Counted from the first letter of the stretch, positions 1 to 8,847 are shown. The stretch is 45,218 nt of DNA from Anaerozeibacter sp031551775 (GCA_031551775.1 JAVBND010000089.1:1-45218), one strand, 5' to 3'. Notes: a model not told the origin generated them from the letters alone. Numbers and translations: made by a program.

Positions 1-864
1 TGTGGAAGCGGCGCAATGGGAACCGAGCACCACGTTGTCAAGCGCAAGCCAATCCCCGTCCTCGGGCGGCTCGCGGGTGAAAGCGTCGAGGCCCGCGCCG
101 TAAATGCGGTTCTCCTTAAGCGCCTTGAGCAATGCCCCTTCGTCCACCAGGCCACCGCGCGCCGTGTTGATCAAGATGGCGTCCCTCTTCATCATGCCGA
201 TTTCCGCTTCGCCCACAAAGCCCTCCGTCTCGCTCGTGAGCGGAAGGTGCAGCGTGATGAAATCCGCCTCTCGGAAGATGGCCCCGGCGTCCGCCCTGGA
301 AATGCCGTTGGCCCGCGCGTATTCCTCGGGCCAATGGGGATCGCATGCCAGCACCTTCATGCCAAACCCTTGCGCGCGCGCCGCCACGTGCCGCCCGATC
401 GCACCCAGGCCAAACAGCCCCAGTACCGCGCCCGATATGTCGCGCGTGGTGACCTTGCCCCAATCGAGACGGCGGCACTTCTGGTCGATCACGGTAACCC
501 TTCTCGCCACCGCCAGCATCAGCGCCAGCGTGTAGTCGGCCACCGCTTCGCTGTTGGCGCCCACAGTGCGGCTGACCTTTATTCCGCGCTCTTTACAATA
601 GTTTATATCGATGTTGTCAATGCCCACGCCGTACTTGGCCACGGCGCGAAGTTTGGGCGCCGCGGCGAGCACATCGCCGTCCAGCGGATCGATACCCACC
701 ACAATGCCCACGCAATCCGCGATCAGCGCCTTCATCTGTTCCTTATCAAGAATCCCGCCGGTTTCGTTTAACACCACTTCATAGCCCGCCTCTTCCAGCT
801 GCCGAAACAACTCGGGCATCCCCTTTCCATAGGAACGGGGGGTGGTCAGTATTTTCTCGTTCAT
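1..864 (-). CDS. D-isomer-specific 2-hydroxyacid dehydrogenase (phosphoglycerate dehydrogenase-like), 3' end cut by window
   Basis: NAD-dependent oxidoreductase interconverting a 2-hydroxyacid and a 2-oxoacid. The readable 288 residues start MNEKILTTPR. The Rossmann motif GLGAIG is at 152-157, and the family catalytic residues are all visible: Arg236 in NTARGGLVDE, Glu265 in REPPE, and His283 in GSHCA just before the window edge. The protein probably ends about 20-30 residues beyond the edge. ATG 864 has a GGGAAGAGG ribosome site and lies 9 nt after the shikimate-dehydrogenase-like gene, as the third gene of a leftward operon. The family covers serine synthesis, glyoxylate/hydroxypyruvate reduction and sugar-acid catabolism. 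The neighbours suggest catabolism rather than SerA, but the substrate cannot be read from the sequence. Confidence 0.9.
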   Translation of the reverse strand, partial: MNEKILTTPRSYGKGMPELFRQLEEAGYEVVLNETGGILDKEQMKALIADCVGIVVGIDPLDGDVLAAAPKLRAVAKYGVGIDNIDINYCKERGIKVSRTVGANSEAVADYTLALMLAVARRVTVIDQKCRRLDWGKVTTRDISGAVLGLFGLGAIGRHVAARAQGFGMKVLACDPHWPEEYARANGISRADAGAIFREADFITLHLPLTSETEGFVGEAEIGMMKRDAILINTARGGLVDEGALLKALKENRIYGAGLDAFTREPPEDGDWLALDNVVLGSHCAAST

Positions 865-873
865 CCTCTTCCC

Positions 874-1806
874 TCACTTCTCCCGCGCCAGGGCGTCGCA
901 CATGGCCAGGCGCTCGCCGGTGATGTCCACATGGAATACTTCCGCGATGACCTGCGTCCAACCGTAGATGAAATAGGTCCAGCCATCCTCAATGGACAAA
1001 TTCTTTTCGTCCTGCTGCGCCTCGGCCTGATGCATGAATTCGAGCGTGCCCCGGTAATTGAACTCCCAGATCAAGCCCTCCTGCGGAAAGCGGCAGTCGT
1101 CGGTCAGCGGCGATCCGGGGCGGTCCTTCCCCAAGCCCGTGGCGTTGATCACAAGCGAGCCCTTGGGAAGCGCCCGAACCACGCGGTCGTTGAGTTCGGT
1201 TCGGGGGCAAAGGTGAAAGCTCATGGGCACGCGCGAATCTTCAAGGATGCGGACGGCTTCGGCCAGCCTTGGCGCGCTGCGGTTGTCGATGTGGATATGG
1301 GCGGGCACATTGCCTTTGTGCTTGCCCAGCGCCAAATAAGCGCTGACCGCCAGTGCGCTTCCGCCCGCGCCCAGCACCGCCACCTCGCCGTGCGTCCTCT
1401 CCCAATGGCCCTCGGGAATGAAGGCGTCAAGCGCCAATCCAACCGAGATCGGGTCCTTGGCGTGGCCTCGCAATTGCCCGCCGGATTTTGAAATAGAGGA
1501 CAGTTCACCGAACCTTAGCGCGTAGGGATCCATGTACTCAAACAAATCCGACGCCGCCTGAAATAGGTCAATTTTGTGGGTGGTGACCAGCGCGCCCGCA
1601 GAGAAAGGATCATCCTTGATAAATCGGACGCATTCCCTGTACACCTCCCTGGGCGCGTGGATCGGAATGTCTATACCCTTGATCACGGCGTCAATGCCCA
1701 GCGCCTTGGCCCACTTGGGAAAAAGACTCATGATGGAGGACTGCTGGGTGGTGACGCCGATAAAGTACATGGTTGGCTGGGTTGCGGGGGCGGGCCTGGT
1801 GAACAT
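874..1806 (-). CDS. Shikimate dehydrogenase-like NAD(P)-dependent oxidoreductase
   Basis: 310-residue member of the AroE/YdiB superfamily. The N-terminal substrate domain keeps the Lys (TTHK, K78) and Asp (GHAKD, D118) that form the catalytic pair in shikimate dehydrogenases. The nucleotide-binding motif GAGGSA is at 146-151, and the later NATGLG segment matches the NATPLG region of the family. It is longer than a typical AroE (about 270), and its flanking sequence differs (VTTHK instead of VTxPxK, and a long GWTYFIYGW segment near the end). I therefore read it as a paralogue for another cyclic or polyol acid, not biosynthetic AroE. ATG 1806 has an AGGAGG site 8 nt upstream. It is the middle gene of the operon, 12 nt after the phosphotriesterase-family gene. 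Confidence 0.85.
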   Translation of the reverse strand: MFTRPAPATQPTMYFIGVTTQQSSIMSLFPKWAKALGIDAVIKGIDIPIHAPREVYRECVRFIKDDPFSAGALVTTHKIDLFQAASDLFEYMDPYALRFGELSSISKSGGQLRGHAKDPISVGLALDAFIPEGHWERTHGEVAVLGAGGSALAVSAYLALGKHKGNVPAHIHIDNRSAPRLAEAVRILEDSRVPMSFHLCPRTELNDRVVRALPKGSLVINATGLGKDRPGSPLTDDCRFPQEGLIWEFNYRGTLEFMHQAEAQQDEKNLSIEDGWTYFIYGWTQVIAEVFHVDITGERLAMCDALAREK

Positions 1807-1818
1807 AGGCGTTCCTCC

Positions 1819-2766
1819 TTATCGATACGCGTCATTTTCAAAAATACGCATGGGGTTCAATACGGTCATGCGGTGTGCTTCCTCACCGGACACACCCGCT
1901 TCATAAAGCGAGGGCAGGAAGCAGCGCAAGATGAAGCCAAGCCCCGGGCTACCCCCATAGCTTGACAAACGGTCGGCAGTGGTGTCAAGCGAGAGCAAAA
2001 TCCGGTTCCCGTAGCCGCGCGAGAGCATGTGCAGGATCAATCCCCGTTCGGCGTCATCGTCGTGGTACTTTGTGCGGGCGATGGTGTCGTATTCCATGTA
2101 GACGCCGGTGCGCGCGACCGCCTCATGCGGCGCAAAGTCCGCCGCCTGCCTGTCCACATGGCATACGGCGATTCGCGCGGGGGCAAGCCCCTCCCGCTCG
2201 CACAGGCCGACGGCTTCCACAGCGCCGATCCCGCTTTCGGTGTGCAGGATCAGCGGTACTTTCGCCCGCGCGGCCGCGCGTGCGGCCGCGCGCAGACACA
2301 CGGCAAGCCGCCCGCACGGTCCTTCCCCGCCGATGGCCGCCTTGACCGCGCCCGCGCGAATGGGCAAATCGATGCCTACGCCTTCCTCGCCCTGAATCCC
2401 CTCCCGGATTTCCCGAAGGAACCGGTCGGTGAGCGCCGGTCCATCCTCGGTAAAAATCCAGTGTCCGGGCGAATAGAACATGGGCATATGATAGCCCGTA
2501 ACGGCAATGATCTCAACCCCGCTTAAACGGCTCATGCGGGCAAGCGCTGCCGCGCCGCGGCCCGCGCCGCCCGGCTGAGCATCGAGAACCGCGCGCCCAC
2601 CTGCCGCGCGATAGTCCAGAAGTTCGGCGCCTGAGCGCGCTTCATCGTCGATTTTCAGCATCGGATACTTGGACGAAGCTGGCGTCGCGGCGACATACAG
2701 GTGCTCGTGCATCTGGCAATGGCCCAGTTGCCGCGCCTCTGCCTGCCCAAGAACCGTTTCAACCAT
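1819..2766 (-). CDS. Phosphotriesterase-family metal-dependent hydrolase (putative lactonase)
   Basis: A 315-residue TIM-barrel amidohydrolase of the phosphotriesterase family (COG1735). All binuclear-metal ligands can be assigned: H20 and H22 (MHEHL), the bridging lysine K142, H175 (LHTES), H203 (CHVD) and D261 (LSLDT). Characterised relatives include lactonases, some acting on sugar lactones or their phosphates, so a lactonase is more likely than a true phosphotriesterase. I chose ATG 2766 (MVETVLGQ) because the family starts this way and GTGAGGTG precedes it. A GTG at 2820 would add 18 residues and also has an AAGG upstream, so the start is not settled. It is the first gene of the leftward operon, behind a near-consensus promoter at 2845-2873. 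Confidence 0.85.
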   Translation of the reverse strand: MVETVLGQAEARQLGHCQMHEHLYVAATPASSKYPMLKIDDEARSGAELLDYRAAGGRAVLDAQPGGAGRGAAALARMSRLSGVEIIAVTGYHMPMFYSPGHWIFTEDGPALTDRFLREIREGIQGEEGVGIDLPIRAGAVKAAIGGEGPCGRLAVCLRAAARAAARAKVPLILHTESGIGAVEAVGLCEREGLAPARIAVCHVDRQAADFAPHEAVARTGVYMEYDTIARTKYHDDDAERGLILHMLSRGYGNRILLSLDTTADRLSSYGGSPGLGFILRCFLPSLYEAGVSGEEAHRMTVLNPMRIFENDAYR

Positions 2767-2844
2767 GCCGCAACACCTCACCGTTTCGCGCAGGTATTCA
2801 AAACGCCTCCGCTTTATCACTATGTTCCTTTGTTACTACATTGT

Positions 2845-2873
2845 ATTATAGTCGTGCGTTTCGGTAAAGTCAA
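2845..2873 (-). promoter_or_regulatory. Sigma-A promoter of the phosphotriesterase-family operon
   Basis: Read on the minus strand: TTGACT (2873-2868), a 17-bp spacer and a perfect TATAAT (2850-2845). This is one of the strongest promoter matches in the window. It fires leftward into the three-gene operon, giving a leader of roughly 70 nt to ATG 2766 or under 20 nt to GTG 2820. Confidence 0.8.
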
Positions 2874-2930
2874 GCCGGACTCCGTTCGCATCACACGAAT
2901 GTTTAAGTGCGCACAACACTTCGTTTTATG

Positions 2931-2959
2931 TTGATCTTTGCATGCAAATATGATATGCT
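2931..2959 (+). promoter_or_regulatory. Putative promoter of the zinc alcohol dehydrogenase gene
   Basis: TTGATC (2931-2936), 17-bp spacer, TATGCT (2954-2959). Each box has two mismatches to consensus. The position fits a leader of about 60 nt before ATG 3025. It is divergent from the promoter at 2845-2873, so both could share one regulator. Confidence 0.45.
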
Positions 2960-3024
2960 GATTGCGCACAAGCCGGTTGCTGGGGCCAATTTATATTCAC
3001 GACAGCCTTAAGGAGGACGCGGCA

Positions 3025-4053
3025 ATGAAGACACTGGTCATCGCGAAGGACGGCGCATTGTCCATTCAGGAGGTCAACAAACCCCGCTACAACGCGTATC
3101 AGGCATTGGTTAAGACGATTGCCTGCGGCATGTGCGGCACCGATGTGAAGCTTTTGCACCGTACATTCAAGGGATTTCCCGAATCGCTCTACCCCATTAT
3201 GCTCGGCCACGAAGGCGTCGGAAGCGTTGTGGAATTGGGCGCGAAGGTGACCACCTTCAAAATCGGGGACGTGGTGCTGTTGCCCTTTGTCGATCCGGAT
3301 CCCGAGAACCTGCCGGGCCTCGGCTCCGGCTGGGGCGCGATGAGCGAATATGCCGTGGTGTGTGATCCCGCCGCCCCGGGCGCGCCTGACTGCGCCTTTG
3401 CCCAGACAATTGTAGCGGACGATATCGATCCGGTCGATGCCGTCATGCTCATCACCTTCCGCGAGGTGCTCTCCTCCATCCGCTATTTTGGCATCCAGCC
3501 CGCCGACAGTGTTGTGGTCTTCGGCTGCGGCCCCGTAGGTCTGACCTACGTCAAGTTCCTGAGCCTTGTCGGCGTCAAGAACCTGATCGCCTGCGACATC
3601 ATTCCGGAAAAACTTGAGCAAGCCCGCGCAAACGGCGCGACCCACGTCATCAACAGCAAGGGACAGAACGTGCGCGAAGAAGTGCGCAAGCTCTATCCCG
3701 AAGGCGTGGATTTTGTCCTCGACGCCGCCGGATTCCCCGCCATTGTCAATCAGGGCATGGGCCTGATCAAGGACCGAGGCGCTGTTTTGTGCTACGGCGT
3801 GCCGGAAAAGGAAGAGATCACCATTGACTTTAGCTCGGCTGACTACAACTGGCGCGTCATCTACCAACAAATGCCCCTCAAGCGCGAAGAAGGCGCCGCG
3901 CACGAGCAGGTCATGGACTGGATTCGCTCAGGGCAACTGAACATCAAGGATTTTATATCCGACTGCTTTGATTTCGAGGATGCCGTGGAGGCTTATGACA
4001 AGCTGCTTTCCCGCAAGATTTTGAAAAAGGGCATCATCAAATTCGACCGATAA
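3025..4053 (+). CDS. Zinc-dependent medium-chain alcohol dehydrogenase
   Basis: 342-residue MDR-family dehydrogenase related to sorbitol and threonine dehydrogenases. It oxidises a secondary alcohol with NAD(P). Catalytic zinc ligands are visible as C37 (CGMCGTD) and the GHE at 61-63, and the Rossmann motif GCGPVG is at 167-172. The usual four-cysteine structural-zinc loop near residues 90-110 is absent; that stretch is PDPENLPGLGSG instead, so it probably binds one zinc. ATG 3025 has AAGGAGG 8 nt upstream; an in-frame start at 2962 lacks a ribosome site. It is divergent from the lactonase-like operon and probably works in the same pathway. No clear terminator was found in the 42 bp before the convergent PHP gene. 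Confidence 0.9.
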   Translation: MKTLVIAKDGALSIQEVNKPRYNAYQALVKTIACGMCGTDVKLLHRTFKGFPESLYPIMLGHEGVGSVVELGAKVTTFKIGDVVLLPFVDPDPENLPGLGSGWGAMSEYAVVCDPAAPGAPDCAFAQTIVADDIDPVDAVMLITFREVLSSIRYFGIQPADSVVVFGCGPVGLTYVKFLSLVGVKNLIACDIIPEKLEQARANGATHVINSKGQNVREEVRKLYPEGVDFVLDAAGFPAIVNQGMGLIKDRGAVLCYGVPEKEEITIDFSSADYNWRVIYQQMPLKREEGAAHEQVMDWIRSGQLNIKDFISDCFDFEDAVEAYDKLLSRKILKKGIIKFDR

Positions 4054-4095
4054 GGGCGGCGGCGCCAAACCACGGAAATAACAGGGCTCTTTGCG

Positions 4096-4800
4096 TCAAA
4101 CCCTCGCCTCTTCAAGCGCGCAGCCCGGCACCGGCATGATCAATCCGCTGATTTTGCCGTTCAAGATCATATTGGCAAATTGGGCGGAATCAGCGGGCAT
4201 CTTCTTGAGCGTTACCCCTCCGCGCGCCAAGTCCTCCATCTCATGCATGTCCGATCCGGAGGTCATCTTTAACCCGTGTTCTTCAGCATACACCCTTGCC
4301 AGGTGGTTTTGGGAATCGTGCCGGACGTTCCCGTTGTACACCTCAATTCCATCAATCCGGGAATCCTCGAGCGTCATCAACGGCCGAAACGGATGCGCCT
4401 GAATCACGGCGATTTCCCTGTCCTTTGTCACATCCCTGAATCCGGACAAGCCCCACGCATACATTTCTTTGTTTTCCATGATAAAGGCTTCATCCGTTCC
4501 ATATACCAGGTAGTCGTTGTCGCTGCCATCAAAGCGGATCTCAATCCCGAGCAGCACCTTTAGGCCGATTTTTTCGCCTTCTTCCAAAGCCAAACGATAG
4601 CCCTTTAAAAAGCAGTCGGCCTTTTGAGCCCAACCGGCGCCCCCCAAGGAATCAAAATACGCTTTGTGGTAATGGTCGGTTATGACGATTCCGTCATAAT
4701 CCCGTTCCCTGTACAATCGCACAATTTTTTTAGCCGCCACGCTTCCGCAACGGCTGGTTTCGCTGGTGTGAATATGTGTATCCAGAAGCAGGCGTGTCAT
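4096..4800 (-). CDS. PHP-domain metal-dependent phosphoesterase
   Basis: 234-residue PHP (polymerase and histidinol phosphatase) domain protein. The metal-binding motifs appear in family order: DTHIH (H9, H11), TDH (D42, H43), E87 in GIEIRF, H136 in QAHPF, and GSDMH (D184, H186). Such stand-alone PHP proteins hydrolyse phosphomonoesters or cyclic phosphodiesters. It is the last gene of the glycerophosphodiesterase/ABC operon, starting 4 nt after the MalG-like permease. That suggests it may dephosphorylate something the transporter brings in or the phosphodiesterase releases. The substrate is inferred from context only. Confidence 0.85.
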   Translation of the reverse strand: MTRLLLDTHIHTSETSRCGSVAAKKIVRLYRERDYDGIVITDHYHKAYFDSLGGAGWAQKADCFLKGYRLALEEGEKIGLKVLLGIEIRFDGSDNDYLVYGTDEAFIMENKEMYAWGLSGFRDVTKDREIAVIQAHPFRPLMTLEDSRIDGIEVYNGNVRHDSQNHLARVYAEEHGLKMTSGSDMHEMEDLARGGVTLKKMPADSAQFANMILNGKISGLIMPVPGCALEEARV

Positions 4801-4804
4801 GTCA

Positions 4805-5641
4805 TCACCCTTTAATTCCTCCGGCTGTCAAACCGCTAATCAGGTATTTTCGAACGAAGATGCTAAACAAGATGACCGGGAGACAAATCACCACCGATGT
4901 CGCGGCAAGTTCTCCCCAGCGCATCTCGTCAAAGTTTATGTAATTGTTCACCGCGACGATGATGGTTCTTGCGTTGAATCTGGTGATGACCAGCGCAAAC
5001 AGGTATTCGTTCCAGGCTTGTATCCAGGAGAAAATCGCCGTGGCCACGATGGCCTGCGCGATCAGCGGAATGATCACGTGCACCAGCGTCTGAACGGTCG
5101 TACAGCCGTCTATCTCCGCCGCTTCCTCCATTTCGCGGGGGACATCGTCGAAAAAATTCTTTTGCATCCACACGTTGAGCGGAAGCACAAATGTGAGGTT
5201 GAGCAAAATCAGCCCGATGTGCGTGTCCATCAGGTTCAGCTTTACATACAAACTGAACACGGGCAGCAACATGCTCATCGGCGGGATCAGGCGAACCGCG
5301 AGAATGAAAAGCATCAGTCCCGGAACCGCCTTGCTTTTCAAACGGCTCAAGGCGTATGCCGCCGGCGTGCCGATGAGGAGGCCTATCAATACGCAACTTG
5401 AACTGACGATCACGCTGTTGAGCAGGTTTTTCGTGAGCACGCCATCCTTGAAAATCGCGATATAGTTGTCAAAAGTCGGGGTGAAAATCCATTTGGGCGG
5501 ATAGGCAAACGCATCGACGTCATACTTCAGCGACATGGTGACGATGTAGTAAATCGGCAAGAGAATGAAAGCGATGAGCACCATGGCCACAGCATAACAA
5601 CCGAATTTTGAAATCCCGCGCTTCATGAGCGATGCGTTCAT
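4805..5641 (-). CDS. Carbohydrate-type ABC transporter permease (MalG/UgpE-like)
   Basis: 278-residue inner-membrane permease with about six hydrophobic segments. The ATPase-contacting EAA loop reads EEAAEIDGCT followed by IIPL. It ends with the family-typical SGLTAGGIKG. ATG 5641 overlaps the stop of the upstream permease by 4 bp (ATGA), so translation is probably coupled. Together with the MalF-like partner it forms the membrane pore. No ATP-binding subunit is encoded here, so a shared MsmK/UgpC-type ATPase elsewhere must power it. Confidence 0.92.
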   Translation of the reverse strand: MNASLMKRGISKFGCYAVAMVLIAFILLPIYYIVTMSLKYDVDAFAYPPKWIFTPTFDNYIAIFKDGVLTKNLLNSVIVSSSCVLIGLLIGTPAAYALSRLKSKAVPGLMLFILAVRLIPPMSMLLPVFSLYVKLNLMDTHIGLILLNLTFVLPLNVWMQKNFFDDVPREMEEAAEIDGCTTVQTLVHVIIPLIAQAIVATAIFSWIQAWNEYLFALVITRFNARTIIVAVNNYINFDEMRWGELAATSVVICLPVILFSIFVRKYLISGLTAGGIKG

Positions 5642-6516
5642 TTTGACGCCCTCCTCTCGCCAAACATCCTGACCAATGCGAACGCCATAAGCGTGGTGAT
5701 TGCGAGCAAAAAGACACCGAGCGCCGAGGAATAGCCAATGTTGGTGTAGGTAAAGGCCATTCGGTAGGCATAGTAGTTGATCGTCGTTGTGACATTGCCG
5801 GGGCCCCCGGACGTCATCACGTTGATGTGCGCAAAGCCCTTGAGCGAATCGATGATCCGAAACAGCACCCCGACCATCAAGCTCCCGCGTATGAGGGGCA
5901 GGGTAATGTGCCTGAAAAGGTGCAAACCGTTCGCGCCGTCGATCCGCCCGGCTTCGTACAGGTCGTCCGGAATCATTGAACGCCCAGCCAGCAACACCAA
6001 GATCAGAAACGGTGTGTTCTGCCAAAAATCCACCATCACAAGGCTCATGAGCGCGGTATTGGGGTCCGCCAGCCATGCGTGATCAAGGCCCAGGGGCGTT
6101 AAAAAGTAGTTGATCAGGCCGGCTGATGGGTGATACAGCAGCCGCCAAATAACGCCCGCGATGACGCCCGGCATAACCATCGGCGGCATGATGAGGGTTT
6201 TGATCAGCCCCGTGCCCCTTTTGATGTGGCTTAGCGTCTCAACGAACAGCAGCGCCATCGGCACCTGTGTGACCAGCACGCCCAGCATGTATTTTGCCGT
6301 GACCCAAAGCGAGCTGATGAACTCCTTGTCGTTGACCGCCTTGTTGTAATTGTACCAGCCGACAAAGCGCATACCATTGGGGCTGGCCAGCTTGTAGTCG
6401 TAAAAACTATAGACGACAAGGTTTATCAGCGGCACAATGATGATGACGCAGACGATCAAAAGACACGGCGCAAGCATGAGCAACAGGGTTCTCTTTTGCA
6501 CGATCTTGCTATGCAT
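5638..6516 (-). CDS. Carbohydrate-type ABC transporter permease (MalF/UgpA-like)
   Basis: 292-residue permease. The first membrane helix is at about 12-35, and the EAA loop reads YEAGRIDGAN followed by ITLPL. It is the partner of the MalG-like protein. ATG 6516 (MHSKIVQK) is preceded by GAAGGAGTGAG; an upstream in-frame start at 6609 would add 31 charged residues and run through the hairpin at 6565-6593, so I reject it. It lies 105 nt downstream of the binding-protein gene. Confidence 0.92.
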   Translation of the reverse strand: MHSKIVQKRTLLLMLAPCLLIVCVIIIVPLINLVVYSFYDYKLASPNGMRFVGWYNYNKAVNDKEFISSLWVTAKYMLGVLVTQVPMALLFVETLSHIKRGTGLIKTLIMPPMVMPGVIAGVIWRLLYHPSAGLINYFLTPLGLDHAWLADPNTALMSLVMVDFWQNTPFLILVLLAGRSMIPDDLYEAGRIDGANGLHLFRHITLPLIRGSLMVGVLFRIIDSLKGFAHINVMTSGGPGNVTTTINYYAYRMAFTYTNIGYSSALGVFLLAITTLMAFALVRMFGERRASK

Positions 6517-6564
6517 GGTCTCACTCCTTCGCGGGCGGTTCTCGCCAATGGGTTTTCTAAGAGG

Positions 6565-6593
6565 GCCTGACTCGCGCCTACGGCGAGTCAGGC
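6565..6593 (-). other. Intercistronic stem-loop between binding-protein and permease genes
   Basis: Perfect 11-bp stem (GCCTGACTCGC / GCGAGTCAGGC) with a 7-nt loop and no U-tract in the leftward reading direction. It therefore does not look like a full terminator. A stem in this place commonly protects the binding-protein mRNA and lowers expression of the permeases, as known for malE-malF. Confidence 0.7.
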
Positions 6594-6621
6594 TGTCTTT
6601 GCGTCCCAAAAGCGTCCCGCT

Positions 6622-7944
6622 CTATTGGATATATCCGTTTTCCTTCATGAACTCGGTGAGATCGGCGTTGAGCACGTTCATGTTTTCCTCAGCCGAGCCG
6701 ATGCCGATGATCGTATCCTGAACGGCTTTGCCGATCCTATCTCCGATCCACGGCCAATCGGGGTTTTCCGTATAACGGTAATCGGCCCTTGCGTGCTCAA
6801 GGGATTCCTTGACGGCGTTCACCCAGTTGTGTCCGCCGTAAATCGCGAGGTATTCCGGGTCCTCCATGATGGACTTGTGCACGATCGCGCCAAAGGTACC
6901 GCTTCCGATAGCGACCCTCTTTTGCATCGCGGCGCCGGTATACCACTGCATGAATTGCCACGCGGCTTCCTTGTTCTTGCTGTCTTTTACCAGCATCATG
7001 GAATGGGCCGCAACCGCGCTCGCGCCTTTTCCGTCCTCGCCCATGGGCGCGGGAGCCGCCATCCAGCTATCGACGACCTTGGACTTCTCTGGATCGGAGA
7101 ATTGGCTGTTGAACACGGAGGCGTCGTAGAACATGGCCAAATTGCCCTGTTGGAAGGACGGAACATGTTCGGCGTGGGTCATATCTCCCGCGCCCACAGG
7201 GCCGTAATTGTTGACGAGATCCGCAAACTTTTGCGTCGCCTCAATCGCCTCCGGCGTGTTCAGCACCGGATAGCCGCTCTCATCCACATAGCGCCCGCCG
7301 TATGCGTAAAGCAAAGATGCCCATACATAGACGTTCAAACCTTCGCCCGCTCTGGCGCGCAGGCCCAAGGGGGCAACGCCCAATTCCTTGAGCTTGATCG
7401 CGGCCTGCTCAAGTTCGTTCCAGGTCTTGGGGGCCTCGGCGATGCCGGCCTGATCGAACAAGTCCTGCCGGTAGAAAAGCAGGGTGGTCTCCCCGATGAT
7501 GGGCAGGCCCAGAATCTTGCCGTCCACGTTCAAAAGATTCGCGTAGGCTTCGACATAGTCGTCATAATCAAAACTGGGATCGGTAACCTGAGGATCGGTG
7601 GACGCGATCAGGTCGTTGAGCGGCTCGACCCAATCCGCGCGTTCGTACCGCCTGACCTTGCTGCCGTCAATGAGCATGATGTCATAAGCGCCCGTGTGAG
7701 AACCAAGCTCCATTTCCTGCTTGGTGGCCAGAGACACGCGCTCAAGGTGCTCCATAATGACCTTGATGCCTGTCGCTTCTTCAAATTCGGGAATGAGTTG
7801 GTCAATGATATCGTAGTATTGATGCGTGCCGAGCAGGACGTGGATGGTGGTTCCCTCATAGGGCTTGCCTTCGGACGCGAATGCGGGGAGCGCGCCCAGC
7901 AGAATTGACAGGACGATCAGGATTGCCGTAAGCTTTCGATTCAT
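6622..7944 (-). CDS. Extracellular solute-binding protein, family 1 (UgpB/MalE type)
   Basis: 440-residue periplasmic/exported binding protein. The signal peptide is residues 1-23 (MNRKL...ALPAFA, cleavage before SEG) with no lipobox cysteine. The mature part is typical of ABC family 1 binding proteins (the LLIGTH/IIDQLIPEFEEATGI-type opening, then the LFYRQDLFDQAGIAEAPKTW region). ATG 7944 has an AGGAGGAT site 9 nt upstream. It lies between the glycerophosphodiesterase and the two permeases, so the ligand may be a glycerophosphodiester or a phosphorylated sugar alcohol. The family match alone does not tell. Confidence 0.9.
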   Translation of the reverse strand: MNRKLTAILIVLSILLGALPAFASEGKPYEGTTIHVLLGTHQYYDIIDQLIPEFEEATGIKVIMEHLERVSLATKQEMELGSHTGAYDIMLIDGSKVRRYERADWVEPLNDLIASTDPQVTDPSFDYDDYVEAYANLLNVDGKILGLPIIGETTLLFYRQDLFDQAGIAEAPKTWNELEQAAIKLKELGVAPLGLRARAGEGLNVYVWASLLYAYGGRYVDESGYPVLNTPEAIEATQKFADLVNNYGPVGAGDMTHAEHVPSFQQGNLAMFYDASVFNSQFSDPEKSKVVDSWMAAPAPMGEDGKGASAVAAHSMMLVKDSKNKEAAWQFMQWYTGAAMQKRVAIGSGTFGAIVHKSIMEDPEYLAIYGGHNWVNAVKESLEHARADYRYTENPDWPWIGDRIGKAVQDTIIGIGSAEENMNVLNADLTEFMKENGYIQ

Positions 7945-8064
7945 GGTGTTATCCTCCTCTACGTTGCGTTTACCAGCCTTCAACAAATTTTGCCGCTTGG
8001 CCAATCAGATCTACGTACCCTGCGCCATCGGAAAAGCGGTCATCCTGTCCGCAAGGCGCGCCCG

Positions 8065-8847
8065 CTAGGTCCTATCCCCTCCCAACTTCATATCGGTAAG
8101 CAAGTTCAACCGGTTTGTCAGAATCGCGTCTATACCCTGGGCAAAAAATCCTTGAGCTTCGCTCGGATCGTCCGCCCAAAAAAGATTGCATGTAATGCCG
8201 TGCCGGTGGGCTTTTTCAATCATCTCCGCGGTATAGTAAGGCTTCACCAATTGAACCTTCTTGCACCGATACCGTATCGCCTCATCCACGATTGTGTAAT
8301 CGAAGCAACCGCAAAGAGAGCAGCGTTCAATGCCCTCGTCAACCTCGACAGCAAGCTCCAAGATGTCGCGGTCGCCAGCGATGTAGCACCAATCTTCGCA
8401 GTTGTACTTTCGAATCGTGGCAGCCACCTTTTCCATATGCTTCTTTTTAAACGCATGGCCGTTGTCGGAAGCGCCTTTGATGTGGATGTTGAAAATTACG
8501 GCCTGGGCAAAATACGCAAGCACTTCCTCAAAGGAACTGAACCGTATGTTTTGCCATGCCTCGCCCATCCAGGCTCCGGCGTCAAGCGCTTGAATCTCGG
8601 GCCAGGTCAAATCCGCAATTTCTCCATGCCCGTTTGAAGTGCGGTCAACCGTATGATCATGGCAAACGACCAACTCATCGTCCTTTGTCACCCACAAATC
8701 AATCTCAATTTCGTCCGCGCCCAACGCGATGGCGGCGGCAAAGGCGGGAATTGTGTTCTCCGGCATCGCCCAGCTCAGCCCTCTGTGCGCGATCAGCCGG
8801 GGAAACCCCAAATCCGCGTTGCTCTTAAACCGGCACAATTTGTTCAT
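8065..8847 (-). CDS. Glycerophosphodiester phosphodiesterase (UgpQ/GlpQ family)
   Basis: 260-residue GDPD-domain enzyme that hydrolyses glycerophosphodiesters to glycerol-3-phosphate and an alcohol. The active-site residues are in place: H21-R22 (AHRG), E30-N31 (PENT), E48 and D50 (EIEID), H63 (VCHDH), followed by VDRTSNG. There is no signal peptide, so it acts in the cytosol on imported substrate. ATG 8847 has GGAG with a 9-nt spacing; TTG 8877 and ATG 8862 are weaker alternatives. It is the first gene of the leftward ABC operon, which resembles an ugp system (UgpB-A-E-Q) without UgpC. Confidence 0.9.
   Translation of the reverse strand: MNKLCRFKSNADLGFPRLIAHRGLSWAMPENTIPAFAAAIALGADEIEIDLWVTKDDELVVCHDHTVDRTSNGHGEIADLTWPEIQALDAGAWMGEAWQNIRFSSFEEVLAYFAQAVIFNIHIKGASDNGHAFKKKHMEKVAATIRKYNCEDWCYIAGDRDILELAVEVDEGIERCSLCGCFDYTIVDEAIRYRCKKVQLVKPYYTAEMIEKAHRHGITCNLFWADDPSEAQGFFAQGIDAILTNRLNLLTDMKLGGDRT

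Noticed and set aside
2926..3903. 325-codon open frame antisense to the alcohol dehydrogenase
   Set aside because: No recognisable domain, no ribosome site, and it lies opposite a fully conserved MDR gene.
6625..7908. 427-codon open frame antisense to the binding-protein gene
   Set aside because: Composition and position show it is the mirror of the real gene; no promoter or ribosome site.
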